A program made the position numbers and the translations under genes. A stretch of 64,000 nucleotides of DNA from Alterluteimonas quercicellularis (lineage in GTDB: Bacteria; Pseudomonadota; Gammaproteobacteria; Xanthomonadales; Xanthomonadaceae), in the NCBI RefSeq assembly GCF_021191635.1, contig NZ_JAIWPR010000024.1, positions 48,485 through 112,484 on the forward strand. The letters are read 5' to 3'. Below the pieces are notes generated by a model. The model was not told the origin of the DNA. It ran no database searches and worked only from the letters and a program-made list of their open reading frames with translations. Each line of letters begins with the position of its first letter. Position 1 is the first letter of the stretch. Positions 49,968 through 61,374 of this stretch are shown piece by piece.

Positions 49968-51085
49968 GAGGTCTCTCCGGGTCGCGCCGGCTGCGGCGGC
50001 GGCTCGCGGCGCAGCGCCAGCCGGGCGCCGCGGGTGAGCAGGGGCAGCAGGAACACCAGCAGGAAGTAGGCCGAACTGTAGCGGTAGCCGTGCGCGATCA
50101 GGTCGACCAGGCCGATCTGCGCGGCCACGCCGACCGAGGCCGCCATGGCCGCCAGCGCCACCACCGCGCGCGTGCCGCGCGTCATGGTCGCGCCGCGGTC
50201 GCGGTAGCCGCGCGCGATGCGCTCGTTGAGCCCGTGCAGCAGGCCGACGCCGGTCTTGATCATCGCGCCCAGGATCACCAGCTTCACGAACGCCGACAGC
50301 ACCGGCAGCCGCAGCGCCTCCAGCACCACCGTGATCGGCAGCGGCGCGTCCAGCACGCGCTCGCGGAAGGCGATCAGCACCAGCATGAAGGCCAGGCCCG
50401 GCAGCAGGATCAGCGGCCCGGCCAGCGCGCCGGAGACCAGCGCCTCGCGCCGGCTGCGGAAGTCGCGGGCGACGAAGATCAGGATCGGCAGCACCGCGAT
50501 GTTGTAGCCGGTGTAGCTGGTGCCCTCGACGAGGGCGACCGCGAGGTCCGGCGGCGCGGCCGCCAGCGCCCGGCCCAGCGCGTCGTGGTGGCGCGAGACC
50601 ACCGCCACGAACAGCGCGCCGTAGGTGGCGTAGAACAGCAGCGACCACAGCGAGATCACCCGTTCCACGAAGCGGTTGCCGAACAGCACCAGCGCCGCGA
50701 CCACGAGCATGAAGCCGATCGCGTTGGCCGCCTCGGCGGTGCCGAAGGTCTCGGCCACCAGCCGCGCGGCGGCGGCCGAGACCACGGAGAGCACCAGCAC
50801 CAGCGAGGCGACGTAGCCCAGCTCGAACAGGATCGCGAAGCGGCCCATGTAGGCGCGGCAGAAGCTGCGGTAGTCGAAGGCCCCGGTGCGGCGGGCCAGC
50901 TCGAAGGCGATCATGCCGCCGGCGCTGAACAGCAGCGCGGTCCAGCCCAGGCCCAGCAGGCCGGTGGCGGCGCCGTGGGCCAGGAAGAACTCCACCAGCT
51001 CGCGGCCGGAGGCGTAGCCGCCGCCCACGATCACCGCCTGCACGACCAGGCCCGGCACGACGTAGCGCTCGAAGACGCTCTTCAT
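49964..51085 (-). CDS. YkvI-type inner-membrane protein, probable amino-acid transporter
   Basis: A 373-residue integral membrane protein with about 10 helices. The first helix begins VQAVIVGGGYASGRELVEFF, a broken helix with glycines as in the substrate site of LeuT/APC-fold carriers, and TSYTGYNIAVLPILIFVARDF (near 190) resembles the YkvI family signature. The substrate of YkvI proteins is unknown. It lies 40 bases after the TonB-dependent receptor and overlaps the D-aminoacylase by 4 bases, so it most likely moves the receptor's cargo or the deacylase product across the inner membrane. Confidence 0.75.
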   Translation of the reverse strand: MKSVFERYVVPGLVVQAVIVGGGYASGRELVEFFLAHGAATGLLGLGWTALLFSAGGMIAFELARRTGAFDYRSFCRAYMGRFAILFELGYVASLVLVLSVVSAAAARLVAETFGTAEAANAIGFMLVVAALVLFGNRFVERVISLWSLLFYATYGALFVAVVSRHHDALGRALAAAPPDLAVALVEGTSYTGYNIAVLPILIFVARDFRSRREALVSGALAGPLILLPGLAFMLVLIAFRERVLDAPLPITVVLEALRLPVLSAFVKLVILGAMIKTGVGLLHGLNERIARGYRDRGATMTRGTRAVVALAAMAASVGVAAQIGLVDLIAHGYRYSSAYFLLVFLLPLLTRGARLALRREPPPQPARPGETS

Positions 51086-51125
51086 CCCGCGCTCCCCTCC
51101 CCTGCGGTCCCGCGGACCCGGGCCA

Positions 51126-53449
<2,324 letters not shown>

Positions 53450-53453
<4 letters not shown>

Positions 53454-54421
53454 CGCTGCGCTCCTGTGCCGGCGGCGGCCGGCGGATCGGTCGGAAGATC
53501 GGAAGGCGGCACCGCCGCGGCCGGGCAGGACGCGCCGGGCCGGCCTGGCGTCGCGTGGGCGTCGCCGGCGGCGGCCAGGACCGCGCGCACCGCGTCGACG
53601 ACCGCGTCGGGGCGGTCGCGCGGGACCAGGTGGCCGCTGCCCTCGGCGATCAGGAAGCGGCCGCCGGTGCGCGCGGCCAGCTCGCGCTGCGCGTCTTGCC
53701 AGGCGGCGAAGCGCGCCGCCGTCATGCCGTCCGGGCGTTCGCCGGCGGCCAGCACCGCCACCGGCACGCCGCAGACCGGCGGGTGGCGCCGCAGCGTCTC
53801 GTGGGTGGCCTCCAGCGCGCGCGACAGCCGCAGGCCGGCGGCCTGGGCCTTGTCGGGGTCGGGCACGTCGTTGGCGCGGATGCGCGCCCGCGCGATCGGG
53901 CCCGGGCCGCCGAGCGCATCGATGCCGGCGACGGTGTTGGCGTCCACGTAGACCAGGCCGTGCACGTCGTCCGGGTACAGGTTGGCGTAGAGCTGGACCA
54001 GGTAGCCGCCGTAGCTGTGGCCGACCAGCACCACCCGGCGGTCCAGCCCCAGCGCCTGCAGGCCGGCGTGCAGGCGCGCGACCTCGTCGCGCACGTCGTA
54101 GGGCGTGCCGAGGCCGTCGCTGCCGCCCATGCCGGCCCGGTCGTAGGCGACCACGGTGGCGCCGGTGGCGGCGGCGAGCGCGGGCGCCACGCGGTCCCAG
54201 GCGTCGGCGCCGAGGCCGGAGCCCGCCTCCAGCACGACGACGGGCTCGCCGCCCGGATGCACCACGAAGCGCATCGCCGCGCCGCGCACGTCGATGCGGT
54301 GCTCGCGGGGCGCCTGCGGCGCGTCCTCCGCCGCGCGGGCCGGAACGGTCGCGGCGGCATGGCCGCCCGCCAGCAGCAGCAGGCCGGCCAGCCACAGACA
54401 TCGGGCGCATCGGGAGGACAT
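53450..54421 (-). CDS. Exported alpha/beta hydrolase
   Basis: A 323-residue hydrolase with a signal peptide (residues 1-24, LLLLAGGHAAA). The oxyanion region is VVLEAGSGLGADAW near 62, the nucleophile elbow GHSYGG has S136, and the histidine is in EGSGHLVPRDRPD near 264. A proline/alanine-rich tail follows residue 290. Periplasmic ester or amide hydrolysis is expected. It is the first gene of the four-gene operon and overlaps the receptor gene by 4 bases. It may trim the imported acyl compound; substrate unknown. Confidence 0.83.
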
Positions 54422-54522
54422 CGTTCGCTGGCGCTCCGTCCCGGTCCGTTCGGCCAGGCTCGACCGCAGGCTAGGCGCGGCCGGCCGGCCGCGCTTGACA
54501 TGACAGACGCGTGACTTTGCCT

Positions 54523-54553
54523 AAAAGATCGCGGCGGCGCAGGCGCGGCCGCC
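54523..54553 (-). terminator. Possible terminator after aroA
   Basis: On the minus strand a GC stem (GGCGGC from 54548-54553 with GCCGCC from 54533-54538) is followed by GCGATC and TTTT (54523-54526). The stem is short and the spacing to the T run loose. Confidence 0.4.
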
Positions 54554-54579
54554 CCCCGCGGGCGCCGGCCCGGGCCGAG

Positions 54580-55890
54580 TCAGCCCGCGGCGCGCAGCCC
54601 GAAGCCGGTCTCGCGCGCCAGCGCGTCGAAGCCGGGGAAGGAGGTGGCGACGTTGGCGACGTCGTCGATCGCGACCTCGCCGCCGGCGCGCTGCGCGGCC
54701 ACCGCGAAGGCCATCGCCACGCGGTGGTCGCCGTGGCTGTCGATGCGGCCGCCGCCGAGCGCGCCGCCGTGGACGGTGGCGCCGTCGGCGGTCTCGTCCA
54801 CGCGCACGCCCAGCGCGCGCAGGCCGGCGGCCACGGTGCCGATGCGGTCGGATTCCTTGACCCGCAGCTCGGACGCGCCGCGCACCACCGTCCGCCCTTG
54901 CGCGCAGGCCGCGGCGACGAACAGCACCGGGAACTCGTCGATCATGTCGGCCACGTGCTCCACCGGCACTTCGATGCCGCGCAGCGGCGCGTACCGCACC
55001 ACCAGGTCGGCCACCGGTTCGCCGCCCTGCTCGTCCGCGGCCTCGGCGTGGATGTCGGCGCCCATCGCGCGCAGCACGTGCAGCAGCCCGGTGCGGCGCG
55101 GGTTCATGCCCACGCGCCGCAGGCGCAGCTCGGAGCCCGGCACCAGGGTGGCGGCGACGATGAAGAACGCCGCCGAGGAGAAGTCCGCCGGCACCCGCAC
55201 CTCGGTGGCGCGCAGGCGGTGCCCGCCGTCGAGCGAGGCGCGGCCCGGCGCGAAGTCGATCGGCCAGCCGAACGCGGCCAGCATGCGCTCGGTGTAGTCG
55301 CGGGTGGGCTGCGGCTCGATCACCGTGGTCCGCCCGCGCGCGTACAGGCCGGCCAGCAGCAGCGCCGACTTCACCTGCGCGCTGGCGATCTCCGCCTCGA
55401 ACTCGACGCCCGCCAGCGGTGCGCCGCCGTGGATGCGCAGCGGCGGCAGCCCGCCCTCGCCGGTGTCGATGCGCGCGCCCATGCGCGACAGGGGCACGGT
55501 GACCCGGCGCATCGGCCGCTTCGACAGCGAGGCGTCGCCGACCAGCGTGCTGTCGAAGGCCTGCCCGGCCAGCAGGCCGGCCAGCAGCCGCATCGCGGTG
55601 CCGGCGTTGCCGCAGTCCAGCGGCCCGTCGGCGGCGCGCAGGCCGTCGATGCCGACGCCGTGGACGACCCGGCTGCCCGCCGCGGGCGTCTCGATGCGCA
55701 CGCCCAGGCGGCGGAAGATCGCCTCGGTGGCGCGCGCGTCCTCGCCCTCCAGGAAGCCGTCGATGCGCGAGACGCCGTCGGCCAGCGAGGCGAACATGAT
55801 CGCCCGGTGCGAGACCGACTTGTCGCCCGGCACCCCGACCTCGCCGCGCAGCGCGCGGCCCGGCGATGCAAGCCAGCCCGCGCCGCTCAC
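54580..55890 (-). CDS. aroA: 3-phosphoshikimate 1-carboxyvinyltransferase (EPSP synthase)
   Basis: A 436-residue enzyme that transfers enolpyruvate from PEP to shikimate-3-phosphate. The start is a GTG overlapping the pheA stop (GTGA). Key blocks are PGDKSVSHR at residues 21-29 (K24), GNAGTAMRLL at 94-103, GDASLSKRPMRRV near 118, ASAQVKSALLLAGL near 166, RDYTERML near 194 and ELRVKESDRI near 335. The spacing and GDASLxKRPM resemble the class II enzymes (CP4-type), but the residue that is Ala100 in glyphosate-tolerant CP4 is Gly97 here, which keeps the sensitive-type residue. End of the serC-pheA-aroA operon. Confidence 0.95.
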   Translation of the reverse strand: MSGAGWLASPGRALRGEVGVPGDKSVSHRAIMFASLADGVSRIDGFLEGEDARATEAIFRRLGVRIETPAAGSRVVHGVGIDGLRAADGPLDCGNAGTAMRLLAGLLAGQAFDSTLVGDASLSKRPMRRVTVPLSRMGARIDTGEGGLPPLRIHGGAPLAGVEFEAEIASAQVKSALLLAGLYARGRTTVIEPQPTRDYTERMLAAFGWPIDFAPGRASLDGGHRLRATEVRVPADFSSAAFFIVAATLVPGSELRLRRVGMNPRRTGLLHVLRAMGADIHAEAADEQGGEPVADLVVRYAPLRGIEVPVEHVADMIDEFPVLFVAAACAQGRTVVRGASELRVKESDRIGTVAAGLRALGVRVDETADGATVHGGALGGGRIDSHGDHRVAMAFAVAAQRAGGEVAIDDVANVATSFPGFDALARETGFGLRAAG

Positions 55891-57008
55891 GGCACCGCCA
55901 CCGGGTAGGAGCCCAGCACGCGCACGTCGCCGGCGAAGTCGTCGATCTCGCCGAGCGCGTCCTTCAGCGGCGATTCCTCCGCATGGCCGGCGACGTCGAT
56001 GAAGAACGCGTACTGCCACAGGCCGCCGTGGGCCGGCCGCGACTCGATGCGGTTCATGCTGATGCCCGCGCGCGCCAGCGGCTCCAGGATGCGGTACAGC
56101 GCGCCGGGCTGGTCGCGGATGAACACCAGCAGCGAGGTGCGGTCGTGGCCGGAGGGCGGGAACGAGGCGCGGCCGATGACCAGGAAGCGCGTGGTGTTGT
56201 CGTCGCGGTCCTCGATCGGGCCGGCCACCACCTTCATCCCGTAGACGTGGGCGGCGTTCTCGCCGGCGATGGCCGCCGCGTCGTCGGCGTTGCGCGCGCG
56301 GCGCACGCCCTCGGCGTTGCTGGTCACCGCGGTCTTCTCGGCGTTGGGCAGGTGCTGGCGCAGCCAGTTGCGGCACTGCGCCAGCGACAGCCCGTGCGAG
56401 TACACCCGCTCGATGTCGTCCAGGCGCCCGGTGCGCGAGAGCAGGTACTGGTGCACGCGCAGCTCGACCTCGCCGCAGATCATCAGCGGCGATGTCAGGA
56501 ACAGGTCGAGGGTGGACTGGATGGTGCCCTGCCCGGAGTTCTCCACCGGCACCACGCCGAAGTCGGCGGTGCCGCTGGCGACCTCGTCGAACACCTCCTC
56601 CACGCTGGCCAGCGGGATGCCGCGCGCGGAATGGCCGAAGTGCTTGTGCACCGCCTGCTGCGAGAACGTGCCCTCCGGCCCGAGGTAGCCGATCTTCAGC
56701 GGCTCCTGCTGCGCCAGGCAGGCCGACATGATCTCGCGGAACAGGCGCACCAGCACCGCGTCCGAGAGCGGGCCGTCGTTGCGGTCCACCACCCGGCGCA
56801 GCACCTGCGCCTCGCGCTCGGGGCGGTAGTAGTCCACCGCCGCGGCCAGCTTGCCCTTGGCCTTGCCGACCTGGCGCGCCCACAGCGCGCGCTCGGCGAT
56901 CAGGGTCTGGATCTCGCGGTCGATGCCGTCGATCTGCTCGCGCACCGCGGCCAGGTCGGGGGCCGCGGCCGGCTTCTCGGCGCTCTTCTTCTTCGGCTTG
57001 GCGGCCAT
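55887..57008 (-). CDS. pheA: Bifunctional chorismate mutase/prephenate dehydratase (P-protein)
   Basis: A 373-residue enzyme for the two steps from chorismate to phenylpyruvate. The AroQ-type chorismate mutase domain is at residues about 18-98 (after a Lys/Ala tail). The dehydratase domain at about 104-285 has [25 protein letters not shown] and the catalytic TRF at 273-275. A C-terminal ACT domain (295-370) with ESRP at 322-325 is the phenylalanine feedback site. The start at 57008 (GAGAGAA upstream) follows from alignment with other P-proteins. It lies 50 bases after serC and overlaps aroA by 4 bases. Confidence 0.95.
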   Translation of the reverse strand: MAAKPKKKSAEKPAAAPDLAAVREQIDGIDREIQTLIAERALWARQVGKAKGKLAAAVDYYRPEREAQVLRRVVDRNDGPLSDAVLVRLFREIMSACLAQQEPLKIGYLGPEGTFSQQAVHKHFGHSARGIPLASVEEVFDEVASGTADFGVVPVENSGQGTIQSTLDLFLTSPLMICGEVELRVHQYLLSRTGRLDDIERVYSHGLSLAQCRNWLRQHLPNAEKTAVTSNAEGVRRARNADDAAAIAGENAAHVYGMKVVAGPIEDRDDNTTRFLVIGRASFPPSGHDRTSLLVFIRDQPGALYRILEPLARAGISMNRIESRPAHGGLWQYAFFIDVAGHAEESPLKDALGEIDDFAGDVRVLGSYPVAVP

Positions 57009-57058
57009 CGGGGTTCTCTCGGGTCTGGTGCCGGGCGCATCGGCGGAACGCCTGCCGC

Positions 57059-58147
57059 TCACCCTCGGCGGCGCTGGAAGTCGCGCATGTAGGCGGCCAG
57101 CGCTTCCGCGCCGGCTACCGGCATCGCGTTGTAGATCGAGGCGCGCATGCCGCCCAGCACGCGGTGCCCCTTGAGGCCGATCAGCCCGGCCTCGCGGGCG
57201 CCGGCCAGGAAGTCCGCGTCCAGCGCCTCGTCGTGCAGGAAGAACGGCACGTTCATGCGCGAGCGCGCCGCCGGCGCCACCTCGTTGCGGTAGAAGCCGC
57301 CGGAGCCGTCGACGGCCTCGTAGAGGACGCGCGCCTTGGCCTCGCTGCGGCGGGCGAATTCCTCCACCCCGCCCTCGTCGAGCATCCAGCGCACGGTCAG
57401 GCCCAGCAGGTACCAGTTCCAGCTCGGCGGCGTGTTGAGCATGGACTCGGCGGCCAGGTGCGAGCGGTAGTCGAAGATGTCCGCGCGCGGCTGGCCGGCG
57501 CGCTCGAGCAGCGCGCGGTCGAGGATCACCACCCCGATCCCGACCGGGCCGAGGTTCTTCTGCGCGCCGGCGTAGACCAGGCCGTAGCGCGCGACGTCCA
57601 GCGGCTCGGAGGCGATCGACGAGCTGAAGTCGGCGAACAGCGGCACCGTGCCGGTGTCCGGCGGCGCACCGCGGAACTCCACCCCGTGGATGGTCTCGTT
57701 GGCGGTGATGTGCACGTAGGCGGCGTCGGCGGACAGCCGCCAGGTCTCGCGCGCGGGGATGTCGCGGAAGCCCTCGGCCTCGCTGCTGGCGGCGATGCGC
57801 AGGTCCACGTAGGGCCGCGCCTGCTTCAGCGCGGTGCGGCCCCAGTGGCCGGTCACCACATAGTCGGCCGGCTGGCCGGGCGCGGCGAAGTTGAGCGCGA
57901 TCAGCGCCTGCTGGGCGGTGGCGCCGCCGCCGAGGAACAGCACGGCGTAGTCGTCGGGGATGCCGATCAGCGCGCGCAGGTCGGCCTCGGTGCGGCGGGC
58001 GACCTCCAGGAACTCGGGGCCGCGGTGGCTCAGCTCGACGATCGAGGCGCCGGCGCCGGGGTACTCCAGCATCTCGGCCTGCGCCTGGCGCAGCACCGGC
58101 TCGGGCAGCGCGGCGGGACCGGCGCTGAAGTTGTAGGCTCGCGACAT
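57059..58147 (-). CDS. serC: Phosphoserine aminotransferase
   Basis: A 362-residue PLP enzyme that makes 3-phosphoserine from 3-phosphohydroxypyruvate and glutamate, and acts in pyridoxine synthesis. N-terminus [19 protein letters not shown] and [15 protein letters not shown] (cofactor phosphate loop, near 73) are typical; the PLP lysine is K197 ([12 protein letters not shown]). Normal length. It heads the serC-pheA-aroA transcript, an order known from Pseudomonas and Xanthomonas; gyrA, which often lies upstream in xanthomonads, is absent here. Divergent from msrP. Confidence 0.96.
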   Translation of the reverse strand: MSRAYNFSAGPAALPEPVLRQAQAEMLEYPGAGASIVELSHRGPEFLEVARRTEADLRALIGIPDDYAVLFLGGGATAQQALIALNFAAPGQPADYVVTGHWGRTALKQARPYVDLRIAASSEAEGFRDIPARETWRLSADAAYVHITANETIHGVEFRGAPPDTGTVPLFADFSSSIASEPLDVARYGLVYAGAQKNLGPVGIGVVILDRALLERAGQPRADIFDYRSHLAAESMLNTPPSWNWYLLGLTVRWMLDEGGVEEFARRSEAKARVLYEAVDGSGGFYRNEVAPAARSRMNVPFFLHDEALDADFLAGAREAGLIGLKGHRVLGGMRASIYNAMPVAGAEALAAYMRDFQRRRG

Positions 58148-58282
58148 CGAGCGGCGTCCGCTTGGCATTCGGGGCCGCCTAGTATGCCGCAGCGCACCAG
58201 CCCGGGCGCCGCGGGGGAACTTTCGCGCCCCGCCGACGCGATCACCTGCACGCTCGCCTCCGGCCCCGGCGAGGACCCCGCC

Positions 58283-59266
58283 ATGTCGACATCGCACCGC
58301 TCCCTGCGCCCCGCCCTGCGGATTCCCGCCGGCGAGATCACCGACGAGGCCGTCTGGCGGCAGCGCCGCCGCCTGCTGGCCGGCCTGGGCGCCCTGCCCG
58401 CGCTCGGCCTGTCCGGCTGCGCCGAGGCGGAGCCGCCGCCGCCCGCCCGCGAGCCGCCCGGCCGCGAGGAGGTGGCCGCCGGCTTCTCCACCGACGAGAC
58501 CCTGACCCGCGAGGCCGACGCCACCACCTACAACAACTTCTACGAATTCGGCACCGGCAAGGCCGATCCCTCGCGCGCGGCGAAGACCCTGCGCACCTCG
58601 CCCTGGCACGTCGAGGTGTCCGGGGAATGCGCGAAGCCGGGGCGGGTGGCCTTCGACGACCTGCTGCGCGGGTTCCTGCCGGAGGAGCGCGTGTACCGGC
58701 TGCGCTGCGTCGAGGGCTGGTCGATGGTCATCCCCTGGCTGGGCGTGCCGCTGGCGCAGGTGCTGCGCCGCTTCGAGCCGACCTCGAAGGCGAAGTTCGT
58801 CGCCTTCACCACGCTCGCCGACCGCGAGCAGATGCCCGGCATCCGCTACCGCTCGATCGACTGGCCCTACCGCGAGGGCCTGCGCATCGACGAGGCCATG
58901 CACCCGCTGACCCTGCTCGCCACCGGCCTCTACGGCAAGCCGCTGCCGCAGCAGAACGGCGCCCCGCTGCGGCTGGTGGTGCCGTGGAAGTACGGCTTCA
59001 AGAGCATCAAGTCGATCGTGGCGATCCGCTTCGCCGAGGAGATGCCGCCCACCGCCTGGAACGACCTGCAGCCGCAGGAGTACGGCTTCTTCGCCAACGT
59101 CAACCCGGAGGTCGACCACCCGCGCTGGAGCCAGGGCAGCGAGCGCCGGATCAGCGGCAGCGAGGGAAAGCTGTTCGCCGACCGCATCCCCACCCGACCG
59201 TTCAACGGCTACGCCGAGCAGGTCGCCGGGCTCTACGCCGGCATGGACCTGCGGCGCTGGTACTAG
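58283..59266 (+). CDS. msrP: Protein-methionine-sulfoxide reductase catalytic subunit MsrP
   Basis: A 327-residue molybdopterin enzyme that repairs oxidised methionine in envelope proteins. A Tat signal ([11 protein letters not shown] at residues 26-36) is followed by a lipobox-like LSGC (C46), so it may be Tat-exported and possibly lipid-anchored, which is not standard for MsrP. The molybdenum ligand is C142 (LRCVEGW). [23 protein letters not shown] and [10 protein letters not shown] are family hallmarks. The ATG at 58283 follows the GGACCCCGCC region with a weak ribosome site. The stop TAG at 59264-59266 belongs to a palindrome, and msrQ starts just beyond. Confidence 0.95.
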   Translation: MSTSHRSLRPALRIPAGEITDEAVWRQRRRLLAGLGALPALGLSGCAEAEPPPPAREPPGREEVAAGFSTDETLTREADATTYNNFYEFGTGKADPSRAAKTLRTSPWHVEVSGECAKPGRVAFDDLLRGFLPEERVYRLRCVEGWSMVIPWLGVPLAQVLRRFEPTSKAKFVAFTTLADREQMPGIRYRSIDWPYREGLRIDEAMHPLTLLATGLYGKPLPQQNGAPLRLVVPWKYGFKSIKSIVAIRFAEEMPPTAWNDLQPQEYGFFANVNPEVDHPRWSQGSERRISGSEGKLFADRIPTRPFNGYAEQVAGLYAGMDLRRWY

Positions 59267-59282
59267 GCCTGTTGACAGGTCC
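59263..59282. repeat. TAG-headed palindrome at the end of msrP
   Basis: CTAGGCCTGTTGACAGGTCC carries the msrP stop codon and folds as GGCCTG with CAGGTC around TTGA. An almost identical element ends the FHA gene at 61353-61374 in the opposite orientation. Confidence 0.75.
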
Positions 59283-59931
59283 TGAGCCCATCGCCCGCCG
59301 CCACGCCCCCGCCGCGCCCGCCTGGCTGATCGCCGCCAAGGCGCTGGCGCACGCGCTGGCGCTGGCGCCGCTGGCCTGGCTGGCGTGGCGCGCGTGGCAG
59401 GTGCAGTCGGGCGCCGACATCGACGCGCTGGGCGCCGACCCGGTCGCGCTGATCGAACACACCCTCGGCCTGTGGGCGCTGCGCTTCCTGCTGCTGACGC
59501 TGGCGGTCAGCCCGCTGCGGCAGCTCACCGGCCAGCCGGCGCTGCTGCGCTTCCGCCGCCTGCTGGGCCTGTACGCCTTCGCCTACGCCAGCCTGCACTT
59601 CGCCGCCTGGCTGGTGCTCGACCTGCGCCTGGACTGGGGCAGCGTGGCCACCGAGATCGCGCGCCGGCCCTTCATCACCGTCGGCTTCCTCGCCTGGCTG
59701 CTGCTGGTGCCGCTGGCGGTCACCTCCACCCGCGGCTGGATGCGCCGGCTGGCGCGCAACTGGCAGCGCCTGCACCGCCTGGTCTACGCGATCGCCGCGC
59801 TGGCGGTGCTGCACTTCTGGTGGGTGGTGAAGTCCGACATCCGCGAGCCGCTGCTCTACGCCGTGCTGCTCGCCGCGCTGCTGGGCTGGCGGCTGTGGCG
59901 GCGGCTGCGGCCGGCCCCGCGGCGGGCCTGA
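59272..59931 (+). CDS. msrQ: Protein-methionine-sulfoxide reductase heme subunit MsrQ
   Basis: A 219-residue inner-membrane b-type cytochrome that passes electrons to MsrP. Six hydrophobic helices fit the ferric-reductase-like fold; histidines in SLHFAAWL (near 105), [10 protein letters not shown] (near 165) and [11 protein letters not shown] (near 180) are expected heme ligands. No ATG or GTG precedes the first helix. The TTG at 59272, six bases after the msrP stop and inside the palindrome, is the best start; the preceding CTG is an alternative. Translation likely depends on msrP translation. Confidence 0.88.
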   Translation: MTGPEPIARRHAPAAPAWLIAAKALAHALALAPLAWLAWRAWQVQSGADIDALGADPVALIEHTLGLWALRFLLLTLAVSPLRQLTGQPALLRFRRLLGLYAFAYASLHFAAWLVLDLRLDWGSVATEIARRPFITVGFLAWLLLVPLAVTSTRGWMRRLARNWQRLHRLVYAIAALAVLHFWWVVKSDIREPLLYAVLLAALLGWRLWRRLRPAPRRA

Positions 59932-59985
59932 ACCGCGCCCAGGCACTGCCATGCGACGCCGCGCACGCAGCGCGGGGCGACACGC

Positions 59986-61272
59986 CTAGCGCGCCATGCG
60001 CGACGTCAGCAGCTTCATCAGGCCGCCGTCGCGCGGCAGTTCGCCGGCACGGCCCTGCTCGGTCAGCCAGTAGAACCGTCCCGGCGCCAGGCCGGCGGGC
60101 AGTTCGTAGTCCATCCCGTCCCATTCGTCCTCGCGGAACGCGTAGAAGGCCCAGTGACCGCCGCGGGCATCGACCGCATCCAGGACATCGGTCAGGTAGG
60201 CCGCGCAGTCCGCCCATCGCCGCATGCAGCCGAACTCGCCGGCCACGACGCGCGTCGCGGGCAGGCCCTGCGCTGCCGCCCAGTCGAACGCGGCACCGAC
60301 ATGCCGCGCCACGGCCCGGCCGTCCCAGGTCGCGGTGCCGCCGTCGTAGCGGGTCTGCGCGCCCGGGTAGCGCAGCGGCGTCTCGCGCTGCATGTTCGGG
60401 GCGCTGGTCGCGTCGTAGGGCTCGTACATGTGGAAGGCATACAGCACGCGATCGTCCGCGAGCCGCGCCGGCCAGGCGGCGAGCGAGCGGGGATTGGCGT
60501 AGTAGCCGCCATCGACCATCACCGGCGTCACCGGGTCGACGGCGCGGATGGCGGCAACGATCCGGCCGTAGAGCGTCGGCAGGTCCCGCGGGCCGCCGGC
60601 GTGGCGCGCCTGCCAGGCGAGGAGATCGGCGGTGGCGCCGTTCTCCGGCAGCCCGGTGGTCTTCTCGGGGGCCGGCTCGTTGAGCAGGTTGTAGGCCGCG
60701 ACGGCCGGATGATCCTTCAGCGCCGCCGCGAGATCGCCCCAGAAGCGGACGGCCTGCTCGGCGTAGGCCGGATCGGACCACAGGCGGTCGTCGAAGGCGC
60801 CGCCGTTCTGCTGCGCCCAGCGGGCCCCAGGCAGGCTGAGCGGCACCACGACCACCTTGAGGTTCGCCGCGTGCGCCGCGTCGAGCACGCCGCGCAGGCG
60901 CGCCAGGTCCCCGGGCGGCAGGCCGTCGTAGCGATCGGCATCGCCCAGCAGGAAATCGCGGCCCTCGCCGTTCCATTTGCTGAAGGTCAGCCGCACCCAG
61001 GTCGCACCGGTCGCGGCCAGGGCCTGGAAGTAGGCCTCGTCCGGCGGGGCCGCGTTGAAGCTGTTCCCGCCCTTGCGGGGCGAGTCCCAGAACGAGATCA
61101 GGTCGGCCGCCGATGCGGTGTGCGCGGCCATGCCCGTCCAGGACAGGCCGAGCGCCAGGGCGCACACCGATCCGGGCCAGCGGCGCCGCGCCGGCTTGCG
61201 GGCATCGGCGCGGACCGCGCCGCGGGCGGCGCCGGTGCGCGCCTGGTCGACCTGGTGCTGTTTCATGGCCAT
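59986..61272 (-). CDS. Exported GH5-like glycoside hydrolase
   Basis: A 428-residue secreted protein. A basic N-terminus (residues 1-32) precedes a signal core (PGSVCALALGLSWTGMAAHTASA). The (beta/alpha)8 domain has the acid/base E199 in YNLLNEPAP and the nucleophile E346 in VVAGEFGC, the GH5 catalytic pair, plus HMYEPYD near 282. Endoglucanase or beta-glycosidase activity is likely; no carbohydrate-binding module is present. Start at 61272 or the ATG two codons later. Single gene, convergent with msrQ and flanked by a pair of the TAG palindromes. Confidence 0.82.
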   Translation of the reverse strand: MAMKQHQVDQARTGAARGAVRADARKPARRRWPGSVCALALGLSWTGMAAHTASAADLISFWDSPRKGGNSFNAAPPDEAYFQALAATGATWVRLTFSKWNGEGRDFLLGDADRYDGLPPGDLARLRGVLDAAHAANLKVVVVPLSLPGARWAQQNGGAFDDRLWSDPAYAEQAVRFWGDLAAALKDHPAVAAYNLLNEPAPEKTTGLPENGATADLLAWQARHAGGPRDLPTLYGRIVAAIRAVDPVTPVMVDGGYYANPRSLAAWPARLADDRVLYAFHMYEPYDATSAPNMQRETPLRYPGAQTRYDGGTATWDGRAVARHVGAAFDWAAAQGLPATRVVAGEFGCMRRWADCAAYLTDVLDAVDARGGHWAFYAFREDEWDGMDYELPAGLAPGRFYWLTEQGRAGELPRDGGLMKLLTSRMAR

Positions 61273-61352
61273 CAGGATACCGGCGCGCTGCGATCGGGTC
61301 CCCCGGGGCGCCGTGCCTGCGCCCGGATCTACCGGACGACCCGCTCGCACCC

Positions 61353-61374
61353 AGGGCCTGTCAACAGGCCCTAG
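61353..61374. repeat. TAG-headed palindrome at the end of the FHA gene
   Basis: On the minus strand the element reads CTAGGGCCTGTTGACAGGCC and then CT. Its TAG is the stop of the FHA gene. The stem AGGGCCTG/CAGGCCCT is perfect around TTGA. It matches the msrP-end copy with one indel and one mismatch. Confidence 0.78.

Noticed and set aside
54495..54530. TTGACA at 54495 as a plus-strand promoter
   Set aside because: No -10 at proper spacing and no plus-strand gene downstream; aroA is transcribed the other way.
59263..61374. The inverted 20-base palindromes as ends of a mobile element carrying msrQ and the GH5 gene
   Set aside because: The element is itself a palindrome, so any two copies look like inverted repeats; there is no transposase and no target-site duplication, and msrQ belongs with msrP.
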